This document shows positions 53,267 through 62,530 of a stretch of DNA of 64,000 nt, piece after piece. The translations under genes were made by a program, and so were the position numbers. Location: positions 1 to 64,000 of the forward strand of contig CACXBF010000008.1 in assembly GCA_902765855.1 (NCBI GenBank), read 5' to 3'. How positions within the stretch are numbered: the stretch's first letter is position 1; each line of letters starts with the position of its first letter. The notes below the pieces were generated by a model. It saw only the letters and a list, made by a program, of their open reading frames with translations, was not told where the DNA came from and did no database searches. This DNA is from an uncultured Ruminococcus sp. (GTDB lineage Bacteria > Bacillota > Clostridia > Oscillospirales > Acutalibacteraceae).

Positions 53267-55399
53267 GTGTCAGATAAGATTAAAAAGCAAAAGGAAAAAG
53301 ATAAAGAAAAAAATTATCCATTCAATAATCGTGAACTAAGCTGGATGGATTTCAACTATAGAGTTCTTGAGGAGGCACACGAAAAAGAAAATCCGATTTT
53401 GGAGAGAGTTAAGTTTCTTGCAATCACTGCCTCTAATCTCGATGAATTTTTTATGGTAAGAGTTGCAGGACTTATGGATCAAGTACATTCGGGTTATAAG
53501 AAAAAAGACCCATCTGGTCTTACACCTGCCGAACAGCTTGAAAAGCTCATAGAAAAGACGCATATATTTATGGATAAGCAATATTCATGCCTATCCCGTT
53601 CAATAATTCCCGCACTTAAAAAGCATAATCTTTTCTTTTTAAGATATGAAGATATGAACGAGAAACTCAAAGAAAAGTGTGATAGCTATTTTGATAAAGT
53701 GCTTTTCCCAGTATTAACTCCACTTGCAGTTGATACGAGCCGTCCATTTCCGTTTCTTGCAAATAAGACACTTAATATCGCAGTAAGACTTGCAAAGGAT
53801 AGCGGAGATGCTTTCGCAGTAGTTCAAGTTCCGTCAATCATTCCAAGATTTTTTGAAGTTTCAAGCGAGAACGGCAGATACTTTGTTATGCTTGAAGACA
53901 TTATTAAGAATAACCTCAATAAGCTTTTCCAGCTTTATACTATTGAAGCTTATGCAGATTTCAGACTTACAAGAGATTCAGACCTTGACATTGACGAAGA
54001 AGCAGAAGATTTGATGGTTGCTATTGAGAAATCTATCAAAAAGCGTCAGAGAGGCGAACCGGTCCGAGTTGAGATTGCTCAGAAGTGTGACCAAGCATTG
54101 AGAGAATTTCTTGTAGATATGCTCAAAGTAAATGAGAGCGAAATTTATGAAATTCCGGGACCACTCGATTTAACATTCTTATCAAAGTTTGGTTCTATTA
54201 AAGGCTGTGATGATTTAAGATTTGAGCCAATCAAACCGGTAACACCGCCAGCAGATTTCTATGGATATGATGATGTTTTCGAGGCTATTCGTGAAAAGGA
54301 TAGACTTGTACACCACCCATTTGAAAGCTTTGATTCAGTTATTCGTTTTGTTCAGGCTGCCGCAGAGGACGAAAATGTTCTTGCTATCAAGCAAACACTT
54401 TATCGTGTCAGCGGAAATTCCCCGATTGTTGCCGCATTGATTCGTGCCGCAGAAAATGGCAAGCAGGTTACTGTACTTGTCGAGCTTAAAGCAAGATTCG
54501 ATGAAGAAAATAACATCGTATGGGCGAAAAAGCTCGAAAAAGCTGGTTGCCATGTAATCTATGGTCTGCAAGGACTTAAAACCCACTGCAAAATTTTACT
54601 TGTTGTACGCCGAGAGGAAGACGGTATTCGCCGTTATCTTCACCTTGGAACAGGTAACTATAATGATATTACCGCAAGATTCTATACAGATATTGGTATG
54701 TTCACTTGTCGTGAATCTTTCGGTCGTGACGCATCATCATTATTTAATGTAATTACAGGTTATTCTGCACCGCCTGAATATCTCAAAATGAATGTCGCAC
54801 CACTCGGACTTCGCACATTCTTTGAATCTATGGTTCAGAGAGAAATAGCAAATGCCAAGAATGACCTTCCTTCAGGCATTATAATTAAGGTTAATTCAAT
54901 GGTTGACCCGGATTTGATTTCACTTCTGTATGATGCCTCAAGATCAGGAGTTAAGATTACACTTATCGTTCGTGGAATCTGCTGTCTTATTCCTGGAATA
55001 GAGGGAGTCAGTGAGAATATTACCGTAATAAGTATAGTTGGTCAGCTTTTGGAGCATAGCAGAATTTTCAAGTTTGAAAATGGCGGAGAACCGGTTGTAT
55101 ATATCGGTTCAGCAGACTGGATGCAGAGAAACCTTGATAAGCGAGTTGAGCTTGTTTTCCCTGTTGAAGATGAAGACTTAAAAAAGCGTGTTTTCGGTAT
55201 GCTCGATATTATGATGAACGATACTATAAATGCAAGGGTTCAAAAAAGTGATATGACATATGTTATGATTGATAAGCGAGGAAAACAACCACTTAATTCC
55301 CAGCTTGAATTTTACAGACTTGCAAAAGAAGCTTTAGAAGAAGTCAAGAACGATAGGCAACAACCAATGTTCGTACCAAAAGAAAGTGAAAATAACTAA
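53267..55399 (+). CDS. ppk1: Polyphosphate kinase 1
   Basis: A 710-residue protein from a GTG start with an AGGGGGAG site. It makes polyphosphate from ATP. The N-terminal domain begins NNRELSWMDFNYRVLEEA. The autophosphorylated His is in GLKTHCKILLVV and the second essential His in LLEHSRIFKFENG; HLGTGNYND and YIGSADWMQRNLDKRVE complete the phospholipase-D-like C-terminal domains. Operon with the Ppx/GppA-like gene 14 bases upstream and a terminator just after. The pair would set polyphosphate levels for stress and phosphate storage. Confidence 0.97.
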   Translation: MSDKIKKQKEKDKEKNYPFNNRELSWMDFNYRVLEEAHEKENPILERVKFLAITASNLDEFFMVRVAGLMDQVHSGYKKKDPSGLTPAEQLEKLIEKTHIFMDKQYSCLSRSIIPALKKHNLFFLRYEDMNEKLKEKCDSYFDKVLFPVLTPLAVDTSRPFPFLANKTLNIAVRLAKDSGDAFAVVQVPSIIPRFFEVSSENGRYFVMLEDIIKNNLNKLFQLYTIEAYADFRLTRDSDLDIDEEAEDLMVAIEKSIKKRQRGEPVRVEIAQKCDQALREFLVDMLKVNESEIYEIPGPLDLTFLSKFGSIKGCDDLRFEPIKPVTPPADFYGYDDVFEAIREKDRLVHHPFESFDSVIRFVQAAAEDENVLAIKQTLYRVSGNSPIVAALIRAAENGKQVTVLVELKARFDEENNIVWAKKLEKAGCHVIYGLQGLKTHCKILLVVRREEDGIRRYLHLGTGNYNDITARFYTDIGMFTCRESFGRDASSLFNVITGYSAPPEYLKMNVAPLGLRTFFESMVQREIANAKNDLPSGIIIKVNSMVDPDLISLLYDASRSGVKITLIVRGICCLIPGIEGVSENITVISIVGQLLEHSRIFKFENGGEPVVYIGSADWMQRNLDKRVELVFPVEDEDLKKRVFGMLDIMMNDTINARVQKSDMTYVMIDKRGKQPLNSQLEFYRLAKEALEEVKNDRQQPMFVPKESENN

Positions 55400-55408
55400 A
55401 AGCTATAA

Positions 55409-55438
55409 CAAGGCGTGGAGATTATCTCCACGCCTTTA
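55409..55438 (+). terminator. Terminator after ppk1
   Basis: AAAGGCGTGGAG-ATTAT-CTCCACGCCTTT, long perfect stem; short T run. Confidence 0.85.
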
Positions 55439-55444
55439 ATATTT

Positions 55445-55635
55445 TTTAGAATCAAGTTGATGCGGTTGGAGAATTTTCCAATAAACTATCGAACTGGCGA
55501 ACACAGTTCACCCCTACGATTTGTTGACCAATTTTCCCAAGGCAATTAAAAGTTTCGCTCGAGCCTTTTCAAAGGCTCGCAGGGTCGAGGGACGGGGTCC
55601 CTCGTGGGTTTTAATGGCAAAGTCCTTAACATTAA
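55445..55635. repeat. Intergenic modular hairpin repeat, copy 7 (forward)
   Basis: Begins with the GCGGTTGGAGAATTTTCCAA end of the CGCGGAATC module, then GGCAATTAAAAGTTTCGC, CGAGCC-TTTTCAAA-GGCTCG, GAGGGAC-GGG-GTCCCTC and TGGGTTTTAATGGC. Compared with copy 6 the stems are kept while loops and linkers differ. No gene inside. Confidence 0.8.
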
Positions 55636-55665
55636 ACATACCGATTCGCTAAATTTTGAAAACCC

Positions 55666-55694
55666 TTGAAGAAAAAGCCTAATTGTGATAAAAT
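55666..55694 (+). promoter_or_regulatory. Promoter of miaB
   Basis: TTGAAG (55666-55671), 17-base spacer, TAAAAT (55689-55694) with TG one base upstream. Same extended -10 block as the secG promoter. Start of transcription near 55701, leader about 55 bases. Confidence 0.75.
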
Positions 55695-55755
55695 AATACG
55701 GAATACCTTTTATAAGGTCTATTTTTGCAATATTTTTAGGAACGGAGAGTTCATT

Positions 55756-57171
55756 TTGGATAATCAACTTAATCAAAATCTTAACACAGCCGATTTGAAC
55801 GGGATTCACGAATATTCCGAACTCTTGAGCGATATTCTTAAATTTCGTGCAAGAGGCGAAGTACCGATGGCTCTTGTCAGAACATATGGATGTCAGCAGA
55901 ATGTTGCTGATAGCGAAAAGCTAAAGGGAATGCTCAAAGAAATGGGTTGTGATTTTACCGAAGATGAAAACGAAGCAGATATTATAATTTTTAATACCTG
56001 TGCTATTCGTGAACACGCCGAGGATAGAGTTTTCGGAAATGTCGGTGCATTAAAGAATATAAAACGCCGTCACCCGTCATTGATTATAGCATTATGTGGC
56101 TGTATGATGGAGCAGGAACATATAGCAGAGAGAATTTATAAGAGCTTTTCGTTTGTTTCGCTTGTTTTTGGAACACACGAAATTCATAATTTCCCGAAAC
56201 TGTTATATTCCACAATTACAGAAAATCATAGAATAGTTGCTCGTGGAAATGACGATGGAATGATTCACGAGAATATTCCAACCCTGCGTGACGGAACTTT
56301 CAAGGGTTGGCTTTCGATTATGTATGGTTGCAATAATTTCTGCACATACTGTATTGTCCCTTATGTTCGTGGCAGAGAGAGAAGTCGTGAGCCGGAAGTA
56401 ATTATGCAAGAGGCTCGGGATATGATTGCCGCAGGCTATAAGGATATTACACTTCTCGGACAGAATGTAAATTCCTATGGAAAAACTCTCGAAAGCAAAA
56501 AGACCTTTGCATCATTGTTGGCAGATATAGCCGAACTTGACGGCGATTTCAGACTTCGCTTTATGACTTCACACCCGAAGGATTTATCAAATGAACTGAT
56601 TGATGTTATTGCGTCACACGATAAGATATGCAACCATATTCATTTGCCTTTCCAGTCAGGAAGTGACAGAATTTTAAAGCTTATGAACCGCCACTATGAC
56701 AGAAAGCGTTATATGGAGATAGTAAACTATGCCAAGGAGAAAATTCCGAATCTTTCTCTTACAAGTGATATTATAGTAGGTTTCCCTGGTGAAACTTATG
56801 AAGATTTTCAGCAGACCTTGAGCCTTATCAAAGAAGTTGAATATACCTCATTGTTTACATTCATATTCTCTCCAAGAGTCGGTACTCCGGCCGCAAAAAT
56901 GGACGACCCGATTCCATATGAAGAAAAGTCAAAGTGGTTCTCCGAGCTTTTAAAGGTTCAGGAAGAGATTGCCGCAAAACGCTGTGAATCTATGGTTTCA
57001 AAAACATATAGGGTACTTGTCGAGAGTGCAAAGCCGAATGGCGAGCTTACTTCTCGAACAGAAGAAAATATAATAGTCGAGTTTGAAGGCAGTGAAGACC
57101 TCATAGGAACATTCCAAAATGTAGAGGTCACAAAGGCAAGAAACTGGATATTAAAAGGAAAATTAGTATAA
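55756..57171 (+). CDS. miaB: tRNA-2-methylthio-N6-dimethylallyladenosine synthase
   Basis: About 471 residues from a TTG at 55756, with an ACGGAGAG site at the right distance; longer in-frame starts would lie inside the promoter. The N-terminal UPF0004 domain has the three cluster cysteines in YGCQQN, NTCAIREHAEDR and LCGCMMEQ. The radical-SAM motif is CNNFCTYCIVPYVRGRE, and a TRAM domain ends the protein. It adds the methylthio group to i6A37 of tRNAs reading UNN codons. It lies directly ahead of a ylbF/ricA-type gene, as in Bacillus. Confidence 0.96.
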   Translation: MDNQLNQNLNTADLNGIHEYSELLSDILKFRARGEVPMALVRTYGCQQNVADSEKLKGMLKEMGCDFTEDENEADIIIFNTCAIREHAEDRVFGNVGALKNIKRRHPSLIIALCGCMMEQEHIAERIYKSFSFVSLVFGTHEIHNFPKLLYSTITENHRIVARGNDDGMIHENIPTLRDGTFKGWLSIMYGCNNFCTYCIVPYVRGRERSREPEVIMQEARDMIAAGYKDITLLGQNVNSYGKTLESKKTFASLLADIAELDGDFRLRFMTSHPKDLSNELIDVIASHDKICNHIHLPFQSGSDRILKLMNRHYDRKRYMEIVNYAKEKIPNLSLTSDIIVGFPGETYEDFQQTLSLIKEVEYTSLFTFIFSPRVGTPAAKMDDPIPYEEKSKWFSELLKVQEEIAAKRCESMVSKTYRVLVESAKPNGELTSRTEENIIVEFEGSEDLIGTFQNVEVTKARNWILKGKLV

Positions 57172-57185
57172 AGGAGATTTTCAAA

Positions 57186-57599
57186 ATGGCAGATGTAATA
57201 GAAATGGCAAGAGAAATCGGCAGACAGCTTCAGAAAGATGAGCTTTACCTCAAGCTTGAGCTTACAAGACAGCAGAGCGAGGAAGACGAAGAACTTCAGA
57301 ATGCTATTGGCGAATTTAATTTAAAGCGTATGGCAATAAATAATGAAGCATCAAAGGCAGATAGAAGCGATGAAAAAATGCAGCAGCTCAACGCAGAAAT
57401 GCGTCATGCTTATGCAATTATTATGTCTAACGAAAATATGATAGCTTATAATGAAGCTAAGGCAGAATTTGATGTTGTTGTAAACAGAGTTCTTGCAATT
57501 ATCAATCAGTCAGCACAGGGAGCAGACCCAGAAACAGCCGATTATACACAAAGCAGCTGTTCAGGTAGTTGCGAAACTTGTGGCGGTTGCGGTGCGTGA
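57186..57599 (+). CDS. YlbF/YmcA (RicA/RicF) family protein with Cys-rich tail
   Basis: A 137-residue helical protein with an AAGGAG site, 14 bases after miaB. The first 110 residues are the YlbF/YmcA coiled-helical domain (VIEMAREIGRQLQKDELY at the start). In Bacillus the Ric complex (YlbF, YmcA, YaaT) carries iron-sulphur clusters and directs RNase Y maturation of mRNAs, competence and sporulation. Here the C-terminus ends in CSGSCETCGGCGA, four cysteines that could bind a metal or cluster. Position after miaB equals that of ymcA. Which Ric subunit it replaces is uncertain. Confidence 0.88.
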   Translation: MADVIEMAREIGRQLQKDELYLKLELTRQQSEEDEELQNAIGEFNLKRMAINNEASKADRSDEKMQQLNAEMRHAYAIIMSNENMIAYNEAKAEFDVVVNRVLAIINQSAQGADPETADYTQSSCSGSCETCGGCGA

Positions 57600-57785
57600 C
57601 AGCACAGGACAAGACACGGAATCGCTCGACAAGTCTCGTTTGTAGTAAGTATTAGAAGTTGGTTAACGCGGTCGAAGAAACTCTCGAGTAGCTAATAAAC
57701 TTTCCTAAGACACTTAAAAATTTCGCTTAAAATTTTTTAACAGCAACACTCTTGTCGCTCTCCGCAGACGGCAAAATACTTTATA
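57600..57785. repeat. Intergenic modular hairpin repeat, copy 8 (partial)
   Basis: ACACGGAATCGCTCGACAAG and TCTCGTTTGTAG, GCGGTCGAAGAAACTCTCGA, then AAGACACTTAAAAATTTCGC without the usual GAGCC/GGCTC hairpin, and CGCTCTCCGCAGACGGC with AAAATACTTTAT as in copies 1 and 3. It separates the miaB unit from mutS. A decayed copy. Confidence 0.75.
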
Positions 57786-57805
57786 AATTTAAGGAGGTGA
57801 TAGCA

Positions 57806-60409
57806 ATGGCAGAATTTTCGCCTATGATGAAACAATATTTTGAGGTCAAGGAACGAAATAAGGACGCTCTACTATTCTATCGTGTCGGTGACTTTTATGA
57901 AATGTTTTTTGATGATGCCATCACCGCATCAAAAGAACTTGACTTAACCCTTACAGGCAAAGACTGCGGGCAGGAAGAAAGAGCACCTATGTGCGGAGTG
58001 CCTTTCCATAGCTGTGAGCCATATATTGCAAAGTTAGTTCAAAAGGGCTATAAAGTCGCAATCTGTGAACAGACGGAAGACCCTGCAAAGGCTAAAGGAC
58101 TTGTTAAGCGTGATATTATACGAGTTGTAACTCCGGGTACAGTTATAGAGCCTACTATGCTTGATGAAGCACAAAATAGCTACATCGGCTGTATATACTG
58201 CGAAAATGGAATAGCCGGACTTGCTTTCTGCGATACGTCTACTGGTGAATTTGTTGCATCAACTATAAATGGCAAGGATATAATTCGCTCAATCAAAGAC
58301 GAATTACTGAAATTCTCTCCAAAAGAAATATTAATCAGTACAGGAGTTCTCAACTTTAAAGAACTTGTACCATTTCTAAAGGAAAAAATTGTTTGCTCGG
58401 TAGAAGCTCTTGACGATACAGACTTTGACGAGTACAACGCTAATGAAATCCTTAAAAAGTATTTTGATGATACTATTGATAATATGCTCGGAAATTCATA
58501 TTCCAAAGAAAGTAAGCTTGCGTCTGCGGCACTTTTAGGCTATCTAGAAAGAACTCAAATGACAGGCTTAGAGCGAATAACGAAAATTATCCCCTTTGCT
58601 GAAAGCGAGTATATGAGCCTTGATTTTTCAGCAAAGCGTAATCTTGAGCTTACCGAAACTTTGCACGAAAAAAAGCGTTACGGTTCGCTTTTATGGGTTC
58701 TCGATAAGTGCGAAACCTCTATGGGTAAGCGACTTTTAAAGAGTTTTATAGAAAAACCGCTTGTAAATATCGGCAAAATCACACGCCGACAAAATGCCGT
58801 TGCAGAGCTTTTCGAAAATGTTCAGATGCGAATTGATTTGAGAGATGCTCTTGGAGGTATTCCGGATATTGAACGAATTATGACAAAGATTGTCTATGGT
58901 TCTGCTAATGCGAGAGATTTAATTTCTTTGCTGTCAGCTTTCAATAAACTTCCTGAAATAAAAGAGGCTATCAAAAATTCCGAAAGTACGCTTATGAAAG
59001 AACAACTTTCAGAGCTTAATCTTCTTGAAGATTTGAAGGATTTAATTGAAAATTCCATTGTTGAAAGTCCTCCGTTTTCAGTTCGTGAGGGTGGAATCAT
59101 CAAGGAAGGCTGTAATAAAGAACTTGATGAACTTCGTTATGATATGAATAACAGTGCGGAGCTTCTTTCAGGAATAGAATCAAGAGAAAGAGAACGCACA
59201 GGTATACCTAAGTTAAAGGTTGGTTATAATCGTGTTTTCGGATATTATATAGAGGTTACGAATTTATATAAAGATTCAGTTCCGAATGATTATATCCGAA
59301 AACAAACTCTCACAAACTGCGAAAGATACATAACAGAGGAACTTAAAGAAGTTGAGAGAAGAATACTCGGAGCAAAGGAGCGTTCGTTCGCACTTGAGTA
59401 TACTATCTTTGAGGAAATCAGAAAGCAAACGGCAAAGCATATTGAGCAGATTGAAAACACAGCAAGAGCGGTTGCTATGCTTGATACAATTTCTTCACTT
59501 GCACAGACAGCCTATGACAATAACTATTGCCAGCCTGATATAACACAAAACGGAAAAATTATAATAAAAGACGGCAGACACCCTGTTGTCGAAAGACTTT
59601 TAAAGACTATGCCGTTTGTGCCGAATGATGTTACACTTGATTCGGCAGAAAATCGTGTTGCGATTATAACAGGTCCGAATATGGCAGGTAAATCTACTTA
59701 TATGAGAAGCGTAGCCTTGATAGTGCTTATGGCTCAGATAGGCAGCTTTGTTCCTGCAAAATCTGCAGAAATATCAATCTGCGATAGTATTTTTACAAGA
59801 ATAGGCGCATCTGACGATATGACAACAGGTCAATCTACATTTATGGTAGAGATGAACGAGGTTGCATATATTCTGAAAAATGCCACAAAGGATAGTCTAC
59901 TTATTCTCGATGAGATAGGCAGAGGAACATCAACCTTTGACGGAATGAGTATTGCGAGAGCGGTTCTTGAATTTGTTGCAGATAAGAAAAAGCTTGGTGC
60001 AAAAACGCTTTTCGCAACACACTATCACGAATTGACAGTGCTTGAGGACGACCTTGACGGCGTTAAGAACTATAATATTGCCGTTAAAAAGCGTGGAGAT
60101 GATATTACATTCCTGCGAAGAATAGTTCGAGGTGCTGCTGACGATAGCTATGGCGTAGAGGTCGCCAAGCTTGCAGGCTTGCCGACAAGCGTTATAAATC
60201 GTGCAAAGCTTGTTCTAAAGGAACTTGAAAGCGGCAGAAATGACGCTCCCAAAAAACAAACGGAGCCGGAAGAAGCCGAGGAACAGCTTTCATTTGTTCC
60301 TGAAACAGACGAAATTCGTGAAATGCTGAGAAGTACAGATATAAATACATTAACCCCAATAGAAGCTATGAATGTTCTTGTTAAGCTTATTGCTCTTGCT
60401 GAAAAGTAA
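57806..60409 (+). CDS. mutS: DNA mismatch repair protein MutS
   Basis: About 867 residues from the ATG at 57806, which has a perfect AAGGAGGTGA site; the upstream in-frame part is repeat DNA. The mismatch-wedge motif is GDFYEMFF (F-x-E). Core and clamp domains follow, then the ATPase with TGPNMAGKSTYMR (Walker A), a TTGQSTFMVEM signature and LLILDEIGRGTSTFDG (Walker B), and the HYHELTVLE switch. It recognises mispairs and recruits MutL. mutL is not next to it in this window, unlike in Bacillus, where cotE precedes mutS as well. Confidence 0.97.
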   Translation: MAEFSPMMKQYFEVKERNKDALLFYRVGDFYEMFFDDAITASKELDLTLTGKDCGQEERAPMCGVPFHSCEPYIAKLVQKGYKVAICEQTEDPAKAKGLVKRDIIRVVTPGTVIEPTMLDEAQNSYIGCIYCENGIAGLAFCDTSTGEFVASTINGKDIIRSIKDELLKFSPKEILISTGVLNFKELVPFLKEKIVCSVEALDDTDFDEYNANEILKKYFDDTIDNMLGNSYSKESKLASAALLGYLERTQMTGLERITKIIPFAESEYMSLDFSAKRNLELTETLHEKKRYGSLLWVLDKCETSMGKRLLKSFIEKPLVNIGKITRRQNAVAELFENVQMRIDLRDALGGIPDIERIMTKIVYGSANARDLISLLSAFNKLPEIKEAIKNSESTLMKEQLSELNLLEDLKDLIENSIVESPPFSVREGGIIKEGCNKELDELRYDMNNSAELLSGIESRERERTGIPKLKVGYNRVFGYYIEVTNLYKDSVPNDYIRKQTLTNCERYITEELKEVERRILGAKERSFALEYTIFEEIRKQTAKHIEQIENTARAVAMLDTISSLAQTAYDNNYCQPDITQNGKIIIKDGRHPVVERLLKTMPFVPNDVTLDSAENRVAIITGPNMAGKSTYMRSVALIVLMAQIGSFVPAKSAEISICDSIFTRIGASDDMTTGQSTFMVEMNEVAYILKNATKDSLLILDEIGRGTSTFDGMSIARAVLEFVADKKKLGAKTLFATHYHELTVLEDDLDGVKNYNIAVKKRGDDITFLRRIVRGAADDSYGVEVAKLAGLPTSVINRAKLVLKELESGRNDAPKKQTEPEEAEEQLSFVPETDEIREMLRSTDINTLTPIEAMNVLVKLIALAEK

Positions 60410-60494
60410 ATTATGATATATAAGCTTTAATCATTCAAATTACAGTAAGTCGGTGCTTTTGACTGAGAGATGAATTTGGAGAGGAAAACACAAT

Positions 60495-60869
60495 ATGAAA
60501 AAAGTAAAAAGGACATTGCATAATATGTTTATTGCGGTAGGGTTTGGAACAATGGTGTATGTTCCTATGCTTTTGCTTGATAAGGGTCTTAATGATACTA
60601 TGCAATCGGTTCTTACTTGGGTATTTGCCTCTGTTCTATATGGACTATCATTTGAGATAATAAAAATTAAGTCAAAAATAAAATATCCGATACATATTGC
60701 AGTATGTTTTATTATTACAATCGCTACACGCCTGGTTTATTCATATATTGAGAATGGAACAGTCGATGTGATAAAAACGGTGATAATCACAATACCGATA
60801 TTTGTGGGTGTTTATATCGCGCTATATCTATTTATGAAATATATTGGAAATGTAAAAGAAGAAAAGTAA
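60495..60869 (+). CDS. Small four-helix membrane protein (DUF3021-like)
   Basis: 124 residues with a GGAGAGG site. Four membrane helices at about residues 11-28, 38-54, 66-84 and 94-114, with short loops and a basic C-terminus. Size and layout resemble DUF3021 proteins, which usually sit next to a LytTR-type regulator; none is present here, so the label is tentative. Weak coupling to mutS, 85 bases upstream. Function unknown. Confidence 0.65.
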   Translation: MKKVKRTLHNMFIAVGFGTMVYVPMLLLDKGLNDTMQSVLTWVFASVLYGLSFEIIKIKSKIKYPIHIAVCFIITIATRLVYSYIENGTVDVIKTVIITIPIFVGVYIALYLFMKYIGNVKEEK

Positions 60870-60968
60870 AATTCTGATTTATATAAAGATATATTAACTG
60901 CGAGAAATCGCAGAAATAATAAAATTATGGAAAGCTTAGTCTTTCCGAAATAATGGAGGATTATAAAA

Positions 60969-61855
60969 ATGGGTAAAAAAGGCGAAATCGTATCATTCAG
61001 ACCTGATATAAAAGTTCTTGACGCTACAATCAGAGATGGCGGACTTGTAAACAATTTCTACTTCACTGATGAGTTTGTAAGAGATTTGTATAAGACAAAT
61101 ATTAAAGCAGGCGTCGACTATATGGAATTTGGCTATCGTGCGTCTAAAGAACTTTTCGATGTAGATAAGTTTGGCAAGTGGAAATTCTGCGATGAAGAGG
61201 ACATAAGAAATATTGTCGGTGAGAATGATTCTGATATGAAGATTTCAGTTATGGCTGATGTTGGCAGAACTGATTTCAAAAAAGACATTATAGACAGAAA
61301 GGATTCTGTTGTTGATATGTATAGAATTGCAACATATCTCAATACAATCCCTTCAGCAATCGAAATGATTGAATACTGCCATAATAAGGGCTATGAAACA
61401 ACTGTAAATATTATGGCTATTTCAAATGCAAATACAGCCGACCTTGATACAGCACTGGATATTCTCGGTCGTTCTTGCGTTGACGGAATCTATATCGTTG
61501 ACACGCACATAATAACCAACAACTTGCTTTCGCAAATACAATAGAAGCACTTTCTCTCGGTGTAAACTACCTTGACGCAACGGTCAGCGGTATGGGAAGA
61601 GGTGCAGGAAACTGCTATATGGAGCTTCTTTTGGGCTTCTTAAAGAATCCTAAATATCATCTTACACCACTTCTTAACTTTATCGAAAACCACATTCAGA
61701 AGCTAAGAGATGAAGGTGTAGTTTGGGGCTATGATGTTCCGTATCTCCTTACAGGCAGACTTAATAAACACCCAAGAGCTGCTATTGAATTTATCAAAGA
61801 GCATAAGACAGGCTATGCAAATATGTATCTTGAGCTTTTGGAAAACAATATTTAA
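60969..61855 (+). pseudogene. HMGL-like aldolase, broken by internal deletion and frameshift
   Basis: ATG 60969 with an AATGGAGG site. The first part (191 codons, to 61544) is a TIM-barrel of the HMG-CoA lyase/4-hydroxy-2-oxovalerate aldolase type, with KVLDATIRDGGL (metal Asp) and DGIYIVD. At about 61500 the text jumps to the +1 frame, which reads HAHNNQQLAFANTIEALSLG from 61502, the metal-binding HxHN element that normally follows some 30 residues later. The missing piece between VD and HAHN is therefore a deletion of about 80-100 bases that also shifts the frame. Sequence from 61502 to 61855 completes the barrel C-terminus. The gene is very likely inactive, unless an assembly error lies here. 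Confidence 0.8.
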
Positions 61856-61898
61856 GCTTGTTTTTTAGATATGTCATTGATTTAAGGAGACTTTCAAA

Positions 61899-62516
61899 TT
61901 GAAAATCGGGATATTAGAGAAAACCATGTGGACAGTATTTCGCCCTACATTTCAGAAGAACACTTCAATTATTGGTGTTGAAGATTCTAAATCACTTATG
62001 AAAAAAGCAAAGATAAAATATTATGAAATTCTGAAAGATATTCCTGAATATGGAGAAAATGACGTTCTTCTGATAAACCTGATTGGTGCGGCTATGTATG
62101 CTGCAGTATACATAAGCCTTGAAAAAAAGCCAACTATTGACCAGCTTTCCGAATATTATGAGATTGCGATGAATTCAAATATTGTAATGAAAATATTTTT
62201 GAAATCCTCCGATTACTATTCAAAAAAATATCAGAACTCCTTGAAAAAATCAGCAGAGAAAAGCCAAAAGTCTTCAAATCCATATACATGGAGATTCAAG
62301 GTTATACAGGGCGATACCTTGGAAAGCTTTGACGCCATTTTCGATAAATGCGGAATATGGCATATGATGAATCAGCTTGGCATACCTGAAGCTACACCGG
62401 CTCTGTGCAGATATGATTACGCTATGGCGAAGCTTACAAATACAGTTTTCACAAGAGAACAAACACTTGCGGGCGGCGGCACTATGTGCGATTGTCATTA
62501 CCGAAAGAAAAAATAA
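61899..62516 (+). CDS. L-2-amino-thiazoline-4-carboxylate hydrolase-like protein
   Basis: A 205-residue protein from a TTG start with a TAAGGAGA site. The C-terminal half shows CGIWHMMNQLGIPE, LCRYDY and TLAGGGTMCDCHY, which match the conserved Cys/His positions of the ATC hydrolase family (PF14196). Named members open the thiazoline ring on the way to L-cysteine, but most homologues in gut Clostridia are of unknown substrate. It follows the broken aldolase by 43 bases and precedes a GNAT gene by 14, so the three may have been one accessory operon. Confidence 0.75.
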   Translation: MKIGILEKTMWTVFRPTFQKNTSIIGVEDSKSLMKKAKIKYYEILKDIPEYGENDVLLINLIGAAMYAAVYISLEKKPTIDQLSEYYEIAMNSNIVMKIFLKSSDYYSKKYQNSLKKSAEKSQKSSNPYTWRFKVIQGDTLESFDAIFDKCGIWHMMNQLGIPEATPALCRYDYAMAKLTNTVFTREQTLAGGGTMCDCHYRKKK

Positions 62517-62530
62517 GTGGGGAATTCTAA

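Noticed and set aside
60899-60946. Two small hairpins before the aldolase as an ANTAR target pair
   Set aside because: Loops are GAAA and CTTAGT; neither fits the ANTAR hexaloop pattern, and there is no terminator after them.
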